A stretch of 64,000 bases of DNA from Riptortus pedestris (Eukaryota; Arthropoda; Insecta; Hemiptera; Alydidae). The notes below the pieces were generated by a model. It did not search any database. It was not told the origin of the DNA and saw only the letters and a list, made by a program, of their open reading frames with translations. The position numbers and the translations under genes were made by a program. Below are positions 34,820-49,200 of the stretch, piece after piece. The DNA lies in assembly GCA_019009955.1 (NCBI GenBank), contig CM032229.1, positions 84,777,001 through 84,841,000 on the forward strand. The letters are read 5' to 3'. Positions within the stretch are counted from its first letter, which is position 1; the number at the start of each line of letters is the position of its first letter.

Positions 34820-35067
34820 GTAAGCCTATTAGAAGTAGGACAGCCATTTTGAATTTTTCTTTTAATAATTTTGTTCATAATTTGAAATTTTATTAATTTT
34901 ATCAAACGTCATTTAAACACTCTGTTTTACTATCTTAGTAACTCATGTTTATGTTTGGATGTAAAATTAGCTGTGTTTTTAATCAAACATTGTTGAGCAT
35001 AGATGTTATGGTGTCTTATCATAAGTACAATGGTTGCTTTTATATTTTTAGATCCTTACCTATCAAA

Positions 35068-35146
35068 ATGATGGATACTGACCATGAGGAAAATGAATCT
35101 TCTGAGTCTTTCCTTAAACAAATGCAGGGTGAAATTTCTAATGAAG
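35068..35146 (+). CDS. MEP-1: MEP-1 coding exon 1
   Basis: Exon begins at 35052 after a TTTTTAG acceptor; translation starts at tandem ATGs 35068/35071 (CAAAATGATGG, a fair arthropod context). It encodes MMDTDHEENESSESFLKQMQ and ends at GAAG|GTAATA in phase 1, its last G completing the Asp codon of the next exon. A longer frame reading through this intron and into exon 2 also exists, but the phase match and splice sites favour splicing. Confidence 0.8.
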
Positions 35147-38100
35147 GTAATACTTAAACTTAGTAGCTGTTATGTTTTAGTACTTATGATTATATATATG
35201 TTTTTATCTGCTTGCTGTTTTTGTTTAGATTCTGTAAAAATGAATGGAGATATCAATGGGTCGAGATTTCCTATTCCCCCATCAATGCTTCAGTCTTCTT
35301 ACTCGTATGATGAGACCTGTGAAACTGAAGTGGAATCTTCAGTACAAGAGGCCCATACAAATGGTGAAGTAGAATCGAATGAAATAGTGCCTTCTCATGA
35401 GAATGGGGATGTTAATATGGATGTTGATAATGAAATTATCAATGAAGATGAGCAAATGGAAACTAGTGAAATTAACGGAGAAGTTGATTCGACAGTGTCT
35501 AGTGATAGTTATATTTCAGGCATGAAGAAAAGTGCTTCGGACGAGAAAAGTGTTTGTGCAATAAGTAAAAGTAACACTGAAGTTTGTGTCGCTTCTGTTG
35601 TAAATAGTGATAATGATGAACAAGTAACTCGTGATGATGAGTGCCCAAACAGTCAAGGTCCGGAAAGTGAGGATGCTGAAGGACATATAAATAAAGAAGA
35701 GAATTCTAATATTGACGAAAGGTCAAATAGTGATGACAGACCTGATATTGATAGTAGGCCAGATGACAAATCTGAAAAATATGCTAGTAATGAGCAACCA
35801 AAGACGACAGTTGATGTTACTAACTCAGAAAATTGTAAAGAAAATAAAGAAATCGACGAATTAGCTCAATTAGGTTCTCATGGGTCACTTGAAATCACAT
35901 TAGTGAAAGCTCCTTTAAAAATTACTTCTACTTCTGATAGTGAAATAAAGGGAGACTCTGATAAGGATGAGGCATCTTCAAAAACTGATGAGGTTGAAGA
36001 AGTTGACCCCCTAGATCCACTTGACCCTCTTGATCCTTTGCAGACACCTGATAAATCTTTGGATGATGACGATTCAATTATTGAAATCTCTCCTGAAAAA
36101 ACTCCATCAAAAAAGAAGAAACCTACACCCCCTACTCCTTCTAATATACCTCCTAGACGAAGTTCTCGTAACTTAAACAAGACAAAGTCTTATGCAGACA
36201 AGGATATTTATATAGAAGAATTAGATAAAGTCAAATCTGATGATGATGTTGAAGAAGTAGTGCTTCAAGATCCTTTGGCTGATGTAGATAAGAAGAAAAC
36301 GCCAAAGAAGACGACTATTGTTGTAAACGATACTAAGAAATTAGTTGAAATTGCTGCTGGAAGTAAGCCGGCTAGAGGAGGCAAAAAAGAACCTACTCTT
36401 GTAATTATTGACACAAATTCTATTCTCTCTGGGAAGGGAGCTGTACCTGTAGGACAAGCCACTGGATTGCCACAGATGAGTATAACACCTTCCAGACCAC
36501 CTCCAAATTTTTCTATGATGCCAGTCCCTTCACCTTTTGTTAAACAACCAGTTAAAACGCCAGCTATTCCAAATGTCCAAGTTCCACCTCCCGCTCCACC
36601 ATCAGTCGTTATTCCCCAGCCTCCTGTTCAATCTCAAGGACCTCCTCCACTTACTAAGCCAGCTGTTTTACCCTCTCTTACAGATGACATGTTTGTTGTA
36701 GAAGCTCCTTCTTTTATTGTACCTTATGTGTATGAAAAACCACCAGTCACTGCATTAAAGGATTATGTTAAAGAAATAGAGAAAGTCATTAAAGAACAAG
36801 AGAAAGAAGAGCGTAGGAAAAGAAGGGAAGAAAGAGAAAAGAGGGAGGAGAAAGAAAAAGAGAAAAGTGAAAAAGTTGTGGAAAAACAGAGTGAGGAAAA
36901 AAGTGAAGAAAAGATTGAAAAGTCTGTGATTCCTGAAGATGAGGTTCCTACAGATCTCTCCAAAACAGCCCCCGAAGAACCCATTCCCACTGAAAGTGCC
37001 CAAGAAAAACCTGCAGAAACAGCTGAAACTGAAACTCCTATGGAAATTGACGATGCTGATAAGGCAGTTAAAGAAGATAAGGACTCTAAAAGTGATACTG
37101 AAACAGATGAAGAGGGTAAAGACAGTGATTCATCCAGTAGAAAAGACAGTGATGGTGTAGAAGTTGTTCAAGAAACAAAGAAAAAAAGTGAATCTTATTT
37201 TGACGGTCCTTTGGGCAAATTTTTTATGCAAATTGGTGTTAATTTGGTTCAAGAGCATGTACAGTCTGATTTGTTACGCAACCAAAAAAGAAAAAGGGAA
37301 AAAGAAGGTGAGAATTGCCCTATCGAAGTACAATTAGCCATTAGTTCTCTAACTAAGACATTAGAATTTAGCAAAGAGAACAATGAACCTTACAAATTAG
37401 ACCTAAAGAAATGTAAACTATGCAATTTTAAAACTGAATCTGCACTGGTCATGGCCCATCATTTAGAGACACCTCATATGAGAAATTATGTTTATCGCTG
37501 TAATTTTTGTACAATGGAAGTGAGAAGCCCTCACGATATTCTATTCCACATGGAAGCTCAACATAATGTTAGAGGGAGGTTGGAACGAGCTCCTGCCTTC
37601 CATCAGTGCCCTAATTGCCCATTTGAAGACAATCAGAAAGGAAAACTTAGTCGTCATCTGCTTTCATGTGCCAAGAAGTATAAGCCTGAGAGGAATCAGG
37701 TTAGTTTCATTTTGTTCTTATATTTTCTCTGGTATATAAATTTATCCCATATTTATAAATTTAAATTAATAAAAATATTAATAGGAGGATAGTTAAAAGT
37801 TCCTAACCCATTTCTTAAATTTATATGCCATATTCCATCCACCTTTGAAGTTTATGAAAATACTAGTACCTAATAGTCCTTATTAAATTATATTCTTTTA
37901 CATACGTGAAGAATTCCGTAGAGAAATGTGTATTTAATACCTAAAAATTGGGCTTGTCAAAAATATTTATTTAAATTTATTCATAAATGCTTTGATTCTC
38001 TTTATATATATATATATATTAAACCAGAGAGGTCTAATTAAATTAGTATTGTAGTTCATCAGAATTTGCCCTTGTACTTTTTAAAAGGGTTAACTTATTC

Positions 38101-39246
38101 AAATATATTCTTAATTTTTTTCCCCAGGAACCATCTTTAGATTGGGAGCCACCAGCAAAAATCCCTCGAGTCCGTGGGCCCCGTGCTGCAGGACTTGGAC
38201 TGGGCGTGTACCAGCCCTCATTGGCCCCCAGGGCGGCTGTCCCGCCAGTTGGGGGGCGACTTTCCTCCCCTTCGACGGGACATTCCCTACTCCCTAGGGG
38301 CAGAGGGAGGCCACCTATATATATCAATCGGTCTGTTGGCGGCGATGGAAGACATCATTCGAAGACACTGTCTCCCATCAGACCGGGTAAGTTGAAGGAA
38401 ATTTTATATATTTCTTTGTCGAAGGCAACAAAGTTTTCAATAAATATATTTTTATAGCTGTGTTACAGCATGTTTTAATGCTTTTTTTTCTATTGAAGGC
38501 TGCAAATGTTAAGAAGATCCCATACGACTTTGAAATTTCTTAGTATGGGTTTATCATTGAAATACAATTTTGTTTTTTCCTGTTTTGAAGTTCCGTTTAT
38601 TTTAATTGCCTTCTTGTAATGATTCCATTCATACCACCTTTTCTAATAAGTTAGCCCCAGTATTCTGACCAAATGTCTTTGTGACATGTTTCAGTGAATG
38701 ATTAGTCTTAAAAACATATTTGCTGTAACTTCAATTCTGTTCTTTATAGGAGGGGGGGGGGAGAGAATGATATTGCTTTAATAGGCATATTTCGAATTAC
38801 ATTAAGTTTATATTTGGACTATGCCTATTTAGTAACCATTTGCAATAAAGCATAGTTTCCTTTGAATGAAACTAGGAGGATAATCCTACTGATCAAAGAG
38901 AGGAGTGTCCTTAAAATGATCAATACAAGTATAGAAACTAATGGTATATCATAGCTCCCTCTATGCTATTAAAGAAAGACTATTGAAGGTGTTTAGACCA
39001 TTTTGAAGTGAATGAGCTCTATAGACTGCCAAAGGTGTTTTTAAAAGAGGACGTATTAGAAATTCCCTGCAGGAGAACTTGCCAAGCCTCCAAAACTGGC
39101 TCCAGCCATGGTCAAACTAGGACTGTAGCTTTCATTCATTTGAATGTGAATTATTGATATTGATTATTTAATTAATAACGGTGTTATAATTCTTCAATAG
39201 TTCAACAAGAAAGGTGGATAATTGGAAATATGCTACTTTTAATGAA

Positions 39247-39305
<59 letters not shown>

Positions 39306-41091
39306 AAGTATTTTTATAAATATTATAGATTATGTGTTAGACTGATGGTAAGATTAAAAGATTGATAAAAACATGAGTATGGAAGAAGAGAATAGAATGC
39401 CTACTGTAATTGGGGTTAATAAAACAATACTATTTAATCTAATTTTTCACAACAAAAAAAAAACAAATAGTAAAATTGCTTTGCTTTATCCTTTTACACA
39501 AATTTTACTATGATTGTCTTGCTCTTAATTTGATATGTCACTTTTATTAAATCGTTTCTTATTTGGAATTCTGGATTTTACATACTTCCTTCTCAATTTT
39601 TCTTCTTCATTCTCATCATTTTTAGGTTATTTTGTTTTCGTTCTTAGCCTCGTCTTCAGTCTTAAGTATGCTCTTATAGCATGCACTCTAATACATTTAG
39701 TCACTCGTGATATCAGCCTTTAGTTTCTGCTATAGAATATAATACATTTGATGTCCACAATTATTAAAGTTGATGTTATTATAATGAGCCAAAAATTTGT
39801 AGTTTATTATGGCAACCAACTTTGTCATTTTTTTTTATATAAACCCTTAGTATCATATTGCAATATGCAATTTTATAATGATGATATATGTCTTAATTCG
39901 TATCTATGTCTATATATCCTTGCCATGCTGAATTCCATATTCATATTTTACTTTAGTTTCTGAGGAATAATAATGACGCATGTTAAATTTATTTAAATAT
40001 ATGATACAAATAAATTTCTATAAGATTTTTATTGCTGACTAACATAGTATAATCTATTATATATTAAGGAAATATATTGCTCACCTCCAACATCATTACT
40101 TTTAAAATGATAAATATTATGCTAAAAGCACAGAGACAATCTTTGTACAGATATGTTTATTTCCGCATTGTGCCAGATCATAGCAAGTATCTGAATCCTA
40201 TGATACGAAACAAAAATATATTCTCTAAATTCTAAAAATAAAAACATCTCTTAATTATTCATCTCCTGAACAGTGACTATTTGGAGTTGAGTCGTTTAAA
40301 AAATTGAGCAATGTATTTTCTTACTTTTCAAAATGCAATTTGTATAATGGAAAGTAGTAGGACTTCCAAAACTTCACTTAGGAATCCAATTAACATGTTG
40401 AGCGCTACATACCCACTGCTAGTCATTCTTTAAATTACGCTGTGGACCCGCGTGCTCACAGATGGTCATTCTATGAGTGACACTACATTGCAAAGTCCAT
40501 TAAAAAAGGTTACATTCTGGGAACAAGTCTTAAGGTTTATCAGTGTTAAATGTATGTAAAACGTGCCCACTGGTGAGCACATGGTCTTGAAAGAAGTCTA
40601 TATAGTGTGACCACAGTTGGGCATGTCCTGTCAACGAGATTCAATAATGCCCACCGATGGGCATGTGGAGCTCTACATGTTAAGTATGCAATACATTGCT
40701 TTCAACTTCACCAATAATAACAATACTGTGATAAGGAAAATGTATTATCTGTACTTTCTCTTATTACAATAAAATTGTGAAATTCATATATCTTAAAGCA
40801 AAACTTAACAAACTTAAAATAGCCTATCTTAGAATGTAAAATATGAAATATTCTCTATTTGCATAAAAATTAGTTGTAGGCTCCTCTGGAAAACTTAATT
40901 ATTGCAGCACATTTACTAATAGGCCATTAGGAAGCTCTATTATCCACTTACATTGTAACGTAGAAAAATTTCTTCTGTGTTGGAATTATTTTTTTTGGTG
41001 CCATCAATATACGAGTATAAATAAACTTGTTGGCCAAAGTTACTTATAACTTTGAATTCAAGGACAAATAATAATCTCTCTCTCTCTCTCT

Positions 41092-41133
<42 letters not shown>

Positions 41134-43206
41134 TCCATAAGTTGCCTGACCGTATGGCAAAGCACAATAAGCTTAGTCGGAAAGTGTAATTATAGATATT
41201 GAAGATTTACCATAAAAACACCACTATTATTCAGTTACTAATGATATACTGAGCAAAGCCAGGTTCCATAGCTATTTTAAGACAACAATGAAAGAGGTAC
41301 AATTGTTGATCTCATGTCATTGTTTTTCATGGTTATTTTTATATATGAATTAACACCCTCTTCAGATGAAATAAAGAATAATCAGAATTGATTTTCTGTA
41401 GGCGTTCTTTACCAGGTTGGGAACAAGGATTAGATCTAGAGAGTCTTTAAATAGGTTCTCTTGGGCTATCCAGGAATCAAATTCAAGAGGATTGCCTTAA
41501 TATACGATGATCCTGATTTTATCAATTACAAAATTTATGCTTATTACTGAATGCCCATAGAAAGTAGGATTAGCATAGCTGCAGTCTTAATACAGCTTTC
41601 ATATTGTGAACCTCAAAAATAACATTATTATTTAAAATATATTTATATGTTATTGTGAATAGAAAGGAAGAAGTATAATGGTTAATCAACATATGCCTGC
41701 CCCCACCGATTTGAACAAACGTTTTTTAATGGGTAGTACCTAATGAAAAACAAATTCTGTTAAAGCAAGAACGTACTTCTCAGACATTCGTCTAAAAAAA
41801 ATGTTAAAGATTTGCCAAAACGTCTTGAGGGGTTGCAAAGACGTTTATTTCATAGAGCTTCGGTGTCTCAGTTGATCGAGTTCTCCTTTTGTAACTGCAA
41901 GAACGTATAATTGAATCTTGCCAGGAGTGACTTTTTTTTACTTTTTTTTTTTTTAAGAACGCGTGAGAAGTGTGTTCTCGCTTTAACAGGATTTGTTTTT
42001 CATTAGGTACTACACACTAAAACATTTTCGTTCAAATTGGTGTAGGAAAGGCTGTGCACTCCCCTTGTCATAGCTAAATATATACAAATAAGTTCCTCGC
42101 CATATAAAAAATCATATTATTTTGTGTTTTTCTCCATTATTATCTTTAGTCCCTTAAGTAAAGTTTTGTGTGAAGAGCATTAAATGAAAATATTTTGAAC
42201 GTATGCTACATTACTGTAGTTGCAAGGTAAAACCTTAGCTCAGATTCAAAATTACCTTTCATTGTGACTCATGTATGACAAATACTTTATTTTGCCTAAT
42301 TTGTTCAGTGCCCCCTCCAGCATTAAAAAAAAATGGTTGCTCCTTAACTATATGGGACTCTGAATATAATCTTTTTTTTTTTTTTGGACATTTGTAAATC
42401 TGTGTTCATGAGCGGATCCTGTCCCTATTAGGAGTACAGAAAATGTTAATGGACCTTTTTGTTTTTATAAAAAATAAGAATTTTTATGTTTTATTCATAT
42501 ATTATGTTTTAATCAGTTTGCATTAAAACTGAGATATTTGCAGGTTTTGTTGACTCATACAACAATTGAAATAGAATGGTTCTTCCTATAAGCTCACACT
42601 GGATTCATTTTACTTTCCCTTTTCCCCTCCTGTCTTAATCTGTTTAAAGTTTAAACACTGAGTTTTATTTACCTAAATTCATATGTGTTGAATTGCTGTT
42701 AGTGAAATTACTTCTAAAATGAACTGAACATGGCACATGCAGCAGGAAATTCACTTAGTATGTTACAGTGGTATTTTTCTAATTTACATAACATTGTGTA
42801 TAACTTTAAAGGGAATGTAATTTTTTGTTTATTCTTTTAGGTGTTGTATTTAGGCCATCTGGTTCAAACGCCCAGCCACAAGTCCTCCTGCCCACATCCT
42901 ACCCCATGGCCAATAACCCATTGTATCAGGTAAAACTGAAATTATCCTTGACAATATATCAATAGTCAGCATGCATTTATTTTAGTAAAGCACCATAATA
43001 ATCACTGCTAGACTAGTTTATTAAGCTAAAAGTGATCACCAACACATTCATATTGTTGAGCTATGAGTAACTACTCAATTTATGTAAATGAATAACCTTC
43101 ATTTTTTATTAATTAGTGTATTTGTATATATTATTGGGGTTTCAAATGTATAATGATCATATCCTAGCTAAGAAGAGATAAGATTTCTGCTGTAATAGTG
43201 CGTATG

Positions 43207-43255
<49 letters not shown>

Positions 43256-46200
43256 ATAAAAAAAAAAAAAAAAGACTTTTAATTTAATTTCGATGTCTAT
43301 CATTTTCATGATGTCAATTCAATTTTGGGGCATTTTTGACTTAATGGGAACAATTTTGATTATTACTAGACTTTGCCACATTACCACCACTGCCTCTCCA
43401 ACCGGTTTATATATCTATACCACCATTGTGATTCATTTAAATGATTCATTTTTTATTACTGATTCAAATAAAGTATTGAGAATCATGAAACTTTATCTTC
43501 ATTTTTAATCTGTAATGATTTCATTAGGAGTGGCAAGTGTTGTGACTCATCAAGTAGAAAATTGAAAACATAAACTATATTTATCAATATTTGATAGTAT
43601 CTATGGCATTTGCATGTAGATTCAGCATTTACCTAAAGGTTTTCGAGCAATAAGTAAACATTATTAATTGGTTCATCTTAAAATAAATGTCAATGGGTTT
43701 TATGTAGGTATGTTAACTAACAAAAAGTCTTCAGTTTTACTCAATGTGTTTCTGTAGGTGATTATTATCTCACCTCCTATATGCATTTATGAGTCATAAT
43801 TACTAAGCTTAGTTGAACAATTAACAAATTTTTTCTTAAAAATAATTAGTTTAGGACCAGGTAATCTGTTGCTTTATGTTTCCTGGAGCTGGAGAAGCAA
43901 GGAATCCTGAATAATAGTTACTTCTGCTGTTTTTTTGTTGTTTTTTTTTTTGTCTGAATCATATCTTGAAATTCAATGATGTTAATTATAGGTCACACCT
44001 TCTGTCATATTCTGGAGGGTGGAAAACAGAGCAAGTGTGCTGATTTATTCATATTCCATAACTAAGTATTAAGATGAATATCATCATATAGTTATTTCCC
44101 TTTTCAGGATATTTTTAATTTCTTTTGCACTTACATTAAAAGAAAAGATAATCAGTTCAATGCTCAAGTTCTTGGTGTACTATACTCCCTCATTAGTCTG
44201 AAAGATTTAAACAAAGAGAAGGTAATGATCCATATATGTTAAGTGCAGTCAACTATTTCTTTATTACTCTTCTGACTAGTATGGAATGATCATTTAATGG
44301 CTCCTAAAATGGATTATGAACTACGTAATTTAACGGCAAAGATGGCAAATGAATTTGAAACAACGCTTGGTTCTATTATACTCTTTATTTAGTTCTCAAG
44401 TTCTGCAACTTGGATGATTTATTCATAATTTTTAATAAAAGGCTATTTTAAATGACGCAGTTCATTATTATATCAACCCCGACCCTGAGACAAATGTTCA
44501 TAATTGTATAACAGGATCGAAATAATTTAGTTTAAGAGTGATTTATGTAGTAAGGAGTTAGAATATTGAACTGATTGAATTTCTTCAATGTAAAATAGAA
44601 AGCTTTCACCTTATGTCACATGTCTTCTAGCAAACAATCTTTTTAATATAAATGATATAAATGTTCTCATTTGTCCTTAACCATTTAATATGTAAACTCA
44701 GGTGATTTTCTTACCAATTTTAAGAATTTGGAAACAAGCTATGGTGAAGGTAAATAGTCTCTTTAAAATAAGAAATACTCTAAACTTGTTAACGAAATTA
44801 TTACTGTACAAACAGTATGTATTTGTTTCCTTCATAATAGGTTATATAGAATTACTTAGCTTTTTGTATATCTGTGTAAAGAAAAACAAAGATAGTCCTA
44901 CAGCTTGTGAATAAGGCTTTTACAAGATTTATTAATTTTCAACTGTTAAGAGTTCTTTCTGATAAGAACAATTTTTGTGAAGACATTGTGAATAGTAGGT
45001 GTTAGTATTAATTTAAAGAAAATATGATTGCTGCTCGGAATATTAATTTTGTTATGAATCTCAGTTGTGTTCACATGGTAAAGTGGTATTTTATTATTCT
45101 TCGTTCCTAATTTGTTTTCATAGTTTATAAAACCTGCTCTTAGAGCAAGAGGTTGTGGTCATCAAAATTTTACTCAGAATCATTTGGTATTTTAATAGTC
45201 ATGGCTCCAAACTGCTATTTCAAAAGCTAAATAATGTGGTCAAATTGTTATTTTTCTTTATAAAATGTATTTGGAAACAAACACTTTATTAAGTGGAGTG
45301 CACTTCTTATATTTAGGCATCATCATTACTCCTTTAAATATGCCTTTTCTATGTCCTCATCGCAGTACGCGTTTAGTGTTTAGACTCAGTCCTCTGAAGA
45401 TTAGGCTAGTCTAGTTTTAAAACAAAATTATGTATTTTATTAAAGTTTTTATTGGGGATAAAAACTCAAAAAATGGACAAACCTATGATAAAATGTTTTG
45501 TTTTAGCTTCTGCTATTTTCTAATAGTTTTCTAGATTGGTTTTCCCAATTTATTTTCATATAATACTTCACTGACATATTGAAGTATTGATAATTTCTTG
45601 CATGCCATTATTAGTCCAATTATTTATGTATATATAAGATCTAAAAAAAATTCTCAAACAATTTGGCTTGACTGTACCTTCAGGCTTGACATTTTACTTG
45701 ACCTACTCACATTTTTTTAATCTTGTAATTAAACTTTATTTAACTATTTTAAATCTGTTATAAAAATAACTCTTAAGATTTTTTTGGGAGAAAGAAGAAA
45801 AGAGTGTGCCCTTTATAACTAGCTAATTTGTTTTTGGGAGATGGTTTTGCGATATGGTAGAATTGTGTGTAGGTTGACAGAATGTCTGGTATGCCCCTCC
45901 CACTGCCCATTGCGCTTGTTTCAAACGCCGCATCCGCATCCTGTTCACAGGTACAAAAACCCAAAACGAATAAAGAATGCTCATATTTTTGTATTAATTA
46001 AAATTGCACTATTCCTGACTTACACATTGTGCATGCAGTTATACTTATGATGCACTGACTGGTAGTTTTTTTATTATTATTAATATGCTTTATTAAGGAC
46101 CAAATTAATACTTCCTTTCATTAATATTTTATATTTTTGTTTGTTTTCTAATAATTTAATTTTCTTTTGTTGGAAGTATTAACTTCCTTGGTGTGCATTA

Positions 46201-49200
46201 ATTCATTTTGCAATTTAAAATTAAAAATACAGCTTATAGACTTAGTTTATTTTATATTTAGGGCTATTAGTTTCATGTTTGATTGTATTTTTATTTAAGG
46301 TTGTACAAATTACAATCATTTACATGTTATAATAATTTTGTTGTTATTGTCTTATATACAGCTTCATGAATCTACATTTGTTTATAATAGAGCAAATTTA
46401 TTTATTTATGTTTTTGTTTTGTTTTTCATGTAAGTATAAATTTTATGTATGACAAAACACCCATTATTTGTCCTGGAGGTATTCTGTCGTGGTTTCTCTC
46501 AATCAGCATATAATAAATCGGTTTGGTTTTTTCTGTTTCTTTCGTTGAACCTATGTAGTCCACAACATAATATCCTTCCAATTTAGGATGGATTAGTGAT
46601 GTTGGCTTGAGGAGGGATTTGTTGAGGGTTCTGATTTCTGGGTTTTGTGTTAAAAATCAAGATAGTTGTCTTAAAAATGTTATTATGTGGATACCTGTTT
46701 GTATGAACAAGTAAATATAATAAAAATAATTAAAGCTTTCTCACAAATATTGGTCTAATAAAGACATTAGAAAGTTCAATAAAAGAATTTAGTTCAGTTG
46801 TATCACAAAAAATGACCAATTAGGATGTTGTCCTTTAAAACTAACCTTTCTACTTTTTGTAGAAACAAATTATGTAAATTTCAGTAAGAGAACCCTAACA
46901 TTTCAAGTGGTAAAATTTCTATATACTTTTCACAATTGTTCTTTGTGAGTTTTTCTTACTTGTAGAGAGATTTTCTTCTAACATAATATTTAAAATTAAC
47001 TTTTTAGGTTATTCAAATTCACATGTTTATTTTTTTTTTTTAATAATTATATTGTAAACTTCTTCTTTAAAACTAAAATCAAAATTGGAATAAAACTGAT
47101 CAATGTATTTAAAGGATAATTTTGGGCCTTTCACCCGAACTGCCCCTGAAAAGAATCATCATCATCATTTAAATGCCTTTTATGCTGAAGTTGCACCCAC
47201 TGATTCATGCATTAAACTACTCTTCATTTTATTACTGTATCAACCGAAATCCATAGGTGGTTGACGTCTTTCGAAGTATTATTTTCTGAGTCCCCCCCTC
47301 CCTGTCCCTCGATACCTAATAAGCTTCAACTCCCTTTGTTTCATTGATAAGCAAGCCTTTTACTTTGGTCTCGTTTAAAACTGAAAGTACTCATGGTAAC
47401 AAAGCTGCTTTATTTTTTAAATGATGGGTGTTTCTAATTTTTATATTCATGTCTTAATTACTGTGCTTCCTCTCTTGTATTAAATGTTTTGTTTATGTGT
47501 ATTTTCTTTTAGTTTTAACTCTTCCAAGGGGTATTGATGAATGGCTTGATCATTCTATCCACTTAGCCTCTTTGTCATCTCCAAATCTTTCTTATGCAAT
47601 GGACCGATTTCCTATTAATCCATGTTGGGATTGTTCTTTCATTTTCATAAATTAGCAGATTGAACAGATTAGGAAACATCTTTGTCTTGTACTTTTCTGC
47701 ATCTTAGTTTCCCTTTCTCACTAATAACAGTTTGTGTACTTTGTTTTTTGTATGTTTTGAAATTTACTTGGTTTTGACTTACACCTACTATGCAAAAACA
47801 GTTGTACATCAGTTCCCTGTTAACGGTGTCAAAAGATTCTACTCAATATGCAAATGCTACAACTGTCTTTTTTGTACAGGTGAACCTCAGCACCTGTTAT
47901 AGTATGACAGTTCAATTAAAAGGAAGTAGTAACGTTTTATTGATTTTTTTTGTTGAGATAGTTCAGTCTTATTCCAATAATTGTTCTAACTTATTCAATT
48001 CAGGCACACATTCCAATTGGAAACAGTGATTTCACAAAAGTTCTTGTCTATTTCTCTAGGGGCCACTTCCTGATATTCTTCAATCAAAACTGGCATGAAT
48101 ACTAGTGGTTGCCATTTTTAGAAATTCTTTCATGATTTTGGTGTCTTCCCTGTAACACTTTTTGGATTGTACTTTCACTTCCTTTGTCAACATTCCTATA
48201 ATAAATTAATGTTTTGTGCAGTTAGCTGCACATTCTGACACAGGTTAAACATAGAAATAAAATGTTACTTGTCACATATATTAAGACTGAAATATGGCCA
48301 AGTAGCAAAAAGTTGTTATGGTAAGCAAACCTTTCTTTGTGATTAGATTGTTATGGATCATTTTAAAGATCAATTCTGCATTCAAACATTATGACCTTTT
48401 GGTCATTTTTACTCTTCAGATGTAAATAATTTTAGCACCATTCTATTTCCATCAGATTTAATACATTTTTGGTCATATACAAAACTATTTATAATAGGTC
48501 ATGTGTAGCAAGTAAGTAACGTAACTAATATATGTCGTGTTGCTTCTTTTAAAGTACTCATCTAGCTGCTTTGTTATAATGGATCATTATTTTTTTTTTA
48601 ATATTTGGTGTTTTAATTTTTATTTTTTTTTAATGACTATAAACTGTTAATCATGCATGTTTTTGGCTAATAATAGTGGATGAATTATCATTAAATAAAA
48701 TAAATTGGAGCTTAGCTTCTGAGTTCTAATACAATTACAAATACAATAAATAAACTGAAGTTCTTTTTAATTTTTCCAGAATCCAGCTGCAGTGGCAGCG
48801 GCAGCTGCTGGGGCAACGGCAAAGCTTCTCCAACAGCCGTCCATCTCAATTACACCACTGCCACGCCAACAGGGCACACCTCCTGCGCCCAATTCAGCCA
48901 TTGCAAAACCAGGTCGTCCTCCTGGCTCTGTCAAAACAACATTTGTTATATGTGAAATATGTGATGGTTATATAAAGGTAAATTTTAACAAGAAAATTTT
49001 TTTTATCTTAACTTATCTAGTCCATTAGTATCCATGCTTTTGTTATGTGAAAACTGTTTAATGGATGTATATCTTGCCTTATCTTAGTAATCAAGATTTT
49101 ACAAGGTTAGTCTAGTAATACCTTAGAATTTTGACTAAGGATCTTTACATATGACATAGTCTGTCCACTTTTCATTACCTATCCTAACAATGAATAAATA

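Larger units (their letters stand above)
38387..42840 (+). other. MEP-1 intron 3 with mobile-element insertions
   Basis: The longest intron (4.45 kb). It holds a TA microsatellite (39248-39301), a piggyBac-type MITE (40394-40679), a TC/CA/TA microsatellite (41078-41131) and a long-TIR MITE with a tRNA-like insert (41704-42042). The rest is AT-rich without recognised content. Confidence 0.75.

Noticed and set aside
35147..35228. Read-through of the first coding intron to give one 902-codon frame from 35084
   Set aside because: That frame begins out of frame with the good start codon; the splice sites join two matching phases and remove a hydrophobic T-rich intron translation.
38043..38457. 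Alternative frames over MEP-1 exon 3 on both strands
   Set aside because: Only the phase-0 frame connects correctly to exons 2 and 4.
39072..39130. Acceptor CCTGCAG followed by a short phase-1-compatible frame ending in TAG
   Set aside because: No polypyrimidine tract, weak sequence, and it would truncate the protein before zinc fingers 4-7.
41856..41935. Functional tRNA gene
   Set aside because: A- and B-box-like words are present but the acceptor stem does not pair and the D and T arms are degraded.
47790..48029. 79-codon frame in MEP-1 intron 5 with a faint RT-like look
   Set aside because: No catalytic motif or neighbouring RT segments could be read.
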